Below are positions 5,428 through 6,744 of a stretch of 6,744 nucleotides of DNA, in pieces. Origin of the DNA: Burkholderiaceae bacterium (GTDB lineage: Bacteria > Pseudomonadota > Gammaproteobacteria > Burkholderiales > Burkholderiaceae_C); assembly GCA_023260355.1 (NCBI GenBank), contig JALQVJ010000337.1:1-6744 (forward strand), read 5' to 3'. The notes below the pieces were generated by a model, which was not told the DNA's origin, ran no database searches, and saw only the letters and a list, made by a program, of their open reading frames with translations. Made by a program: the position numbers and the translations under genes. Positions within the stretch are counted from its first letter, which is position 1. Each line of letters starts with the position of its first letter.

Positions 5428-6333
5428 ATGACGCTTGTCCAACTGAAACACTTCGTCACACTCGCCGAGCTGGGCTCATATGTGAGCGCATCTAAGGCGC
5501 TGTTCCTGACCCAGCCTGCGCTCTCGCGCAGCATTCAGTTGTTAGAGGAAGAGCTGGGACAACCTTTGTTTGACCGCATTGGCCGGCGCATTGACATCAC
5601 GCCTTTTGGCATCCAAACCCTGCGCCATGCACAACATTTGGTGCAGGACGCTGAGAGTTTGCGCAACATGGGCAAGCGCGCCCAAACCGGCAAAGAAGGG
5701 CGGGTGCGTGTGGGCCTCAGTTCTGGCCCAGGTGCCGTGCTCTCGGTGCCGCTGCTCAAGCACATGGCGTTGCACCACCCGAAGATGCAAATTGAAATCT
5801 CGCGCGGCAACCCCGATCGTTTGTTGGACGCGCTGCGAGAGCGTGAATTGGACGGCGCGATTGTCGATATTCGGGCCATGCGCCCCGCTGAGGACTTGGT
5901 GGTCGCGCACCAAGTGGAAATGTCCGCAGCCTTTTTGGTGCGGGCGGGACATCCGTTGCTCAAACGCAAGACCGCACTCAGCATCGAGGAGGTTTTGGCT
6001 TATCCGCTGGCCTCGACGCCCCTGAGCGATGAGGTGGCGCGCATGTTGACCGAGCGCTACGGGCCCAAGGCCAATCCGGATGACTGCGTGACCCTGCGTT
6101 GCGATGACACGCAGGCGCTCATTGATGTGGCGGCCCAAAGCGATGCAGTGGTGCTGACCATTTTGGCGGCGGCGCGCCAACTGAAACCGTTGCGAATGTC
6201 GCCCGCAATGCAATCGACTGCGCGCTTCGGTTTGGTCACGCTCAATCGGCGCGCGCAGGCGCCTGGCTTGGCCGTGGTCTCTCGGGTGATGGATCTGGTG
6301 CTGCGGGACGCAGAGGCGCTGATCGGCGGCTGA
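5428..6333 (+). CDS. LysR-type transcriptional regulator
   Basis: This is a LysR-family transcription factor of 301 residues, the typical length, and probably controls the divergent amidohydrolase-TRAP operon and itself. The N-terminal winged helix-turn-helix spans about residues 4-60: LKHFVTLAELGSYVSASKAL, then LTQPALSRSIQLLEEELGQPLF (28-48) and RRIDITPFG (53-61). A linker helix follows to about 90. The two-lobed effector-binding domain begins at GRVRVGLSSGPGAV (91-104), with ELDGAIVD (140-147) as another family-like segment. I chose the ATG at 5428 because it puts the protein start at MTLVQLKHFV, the normal LysR N-terminus. An upstream in-frame TTG at 5395 would add eleven unusual residues. 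The ribosome-binding site before 5428 is weak. The inducer cannot be deduced from sequence; an N-acyl amino acid or its acid product is a guess from context. Confidence 0.95.
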   Translation: MTLVQLKHFVTLAELGSYVSASKALFLTQPALSRSIQLLEEELGQPLFDRIGRRIDITPFGIQTLRHAQHLVQDAESLRNMGKRAQTGKEGRVRVGLSSGPGAVLSVPLLKHMALHHPKMQIEISRGNPDRLLDALRERELDGAIVDIRAMRPAEDLVVAHQVEMSAAFLVRAGHPLLKRKTALSIEEVLAYPLASTPLSDEVARMLTERYGPKANPDDCVTLRCDDTQALIDVAAQSDAVVLTILAAARQLKPLRMSPAMQSTARFGLVTLNRRAQAPGLAVVSRVMDLVLRDAEALIGG

Positions 6334-6336
6334 GGC

Positions 6337-6385
6337 CTGGCATCGCACCCAAGGGGCAGGTGCCAGACGCCCCAGATGGGGGGCG
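6337..6385 (+). other. Two stem-loops downstream of lysR, possible transcript end
   Basis: Four bases after the lysR stop codon there is an inverted repeat CTGGCA (6337-6342) / TGCCAG (6361-6366) with an 18-base loop. A tighter GC hairpin CGCCCC (6368-6373) / GGGGCG (6380-6385) with a 6-base loop follows. Neither is followed by a T run, so they are not canonical intrinsic terminators, but they could stabilise or end the lysR transcript. Confidence 0.35.
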
Positions 6386-6475
6386 ACATGCGGGACAGTT
6401 GCTTGTCAATTCCGATATTCATTTTGATGTATTTCGGGTACATTTCTGTCGAATTTCCCGGTCGGTTCCGGCGAC

Positions 6476-6520
6476 CCTGCACACCTGCACTGAGGTGCCC
6501 AGGTGCCTAGGCGCCTTGGG
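6476..6520. repeat. Cluster of 8-base tandem repeats with nested dyads
   Basis: Two adjacent 8-mers CCTGCACA and CCTGCACT (6476-6491) are followed by three adjacent 8-mers AGGTGCCC, AGGTGCCT and AGGCGCCT (6493-6516). Dyads run through them. CACCT (6482 region) can pair with AGGTG (6493-6497). The block 6498-6520 is nearly self-complementary around CTAG, with CCC facing GGG at its ends and one bulged T. It sits between lysR and the next putative gene; its function is unknown. Confidence 0.5.
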
Positions 6521-6550
6521 ACACGCCAGCGCCAAAACAAAGCCGACTGT

Positions 6551-6744
6551 TTGATCATTGCTCAGACCATTGCCTTGACCACTGCTGCACCCACCCGCCT
6601 TTTACAGCTTGCCCGAGCGCTCCAGATTGTGAGTCTGGCGGGCGCGGGCGCACTGCTGGTGCTGGTGTCAATGGCGCTGTTGCTGCCTGGACCACTCGCG
6701 TGGCTCCCGGACACCATGCGCATCACCACCCCGGCGGCTGCGTT
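6551..6744 (+). CDS. Putative membrane protein, N-terminal fragment (runs off right edge)
   Basis: An open frame continues to the end of the window. From the TTG at 6575 it reads TTAAPTRLLQLARALQIV, then a strongly hydrophobic stretch SLAGAGALLVLVSMALLLPG, then PLAWLPDTMRITTPAAA. This basic amphipathic start followed by one membrane segment looks like the beginning of a small inner-membrane protein. The start is uncertain: TTG at 6551, TTG at 6575 or ATG at 6671 are all in frame, and none has a convincing ribosome-binding site. I do not recognise the family with confidence; about 56 to 64 residues are visible. The frame is open from just after a TGA at 6491-6493. Confidence 0.45.
   Translation, partial: MIIAQTIALTTAAPTRLLQLARALQIVSLAGAGALLVLVSMALLLPGPLAWLPDTMRITTPAAA

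Noticed and set aside
6402..6407. Perfect TTGACA on the minus strand (TTGTCA on the plus strand) as a promoter -35
   Set aside because: No acceptable -10 box lies 15 to 19 bases away in either direction.
5535..6482. Minus-strand open frames antisense to lysR, including 5542-6348 and 6057-6482
   Set aside because: They mirror a standard LysR gene of full length and have low-complexity basic or cysteine/serine-rich translations.
6360..6554. Small plus-strand open frame after lysR
   Set aside because: It passes through hairpins and the repeat block, lacks a ribosome-binding site and has no recognisable protein pattern.

Overview
The window is 6.7 kb of compact, moderately GC-rich DNA. Protein style, codon use and the arrangement of TRAP transporter, LysR regulator and glycine riboswitch suggest a betaproteobacterium, probably Burkholderiales of the Comamonadaceae type. 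This placement is an inference from general resemblance, without any database comparison. I see no mobile elements, CRISPR arrays, rRNA or tRNA genes.

The main content is one leftward (minus-strand) catabolic and transport cluster. In transcription order it holds an M20-family amidohydrolase (5301 to 4117), a tripartite TRAP transporter (binding protein dctP 4120 to 3083, small permease dctQ 3066 to 2572, large permease dctM 2575 to 1283), a tandem glycine riboswitch (about 1269 to 1084), and a DadA-like FAD-dependent amino-acid dehydrogenase (1020, running off the left edge). Stop and start codons overlap by 4 bases at amidohydrolase/dctP and dctQ/dctM, and dctP and dctQ are 16 bases apart, so the first four genes look like one operon. 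The riboswitch begins about 13 bases after the dctM stop codon. The dehydrogenase can therefore be served by operon read-through, by a candidate internal promoter whose -10 box overlaps the dctM stop, or by both.

A LysR-type regulator (5428 to 6333) is transcribed divergently from the amidohydrolase. The 126-base gap between them holds face-to-face candidate promoters and a T-N11-A dyad placed over both, a typical LysR autoregulatory and target-control layout.

My working model is that the LysR protein senses the substrate, the TRAP system imports an organic anion, the cytoplasmic amidohydrolase cleaves an N-acyl amino acid, and the DadA-like enzyme oxidises the released amino acid. The glycine riboswitch in front of dadA suggests that this amino acid may be glycine, meaning a hippurate-like N-acylglycine substrate. 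This is a hypothesis.

To the right of lysR (6334 to about 6550) is a noncoding stretch rich in inverted and short tandem repeats. It is followed by the likely start of an unidentified membrane protein that runs off the right edge.
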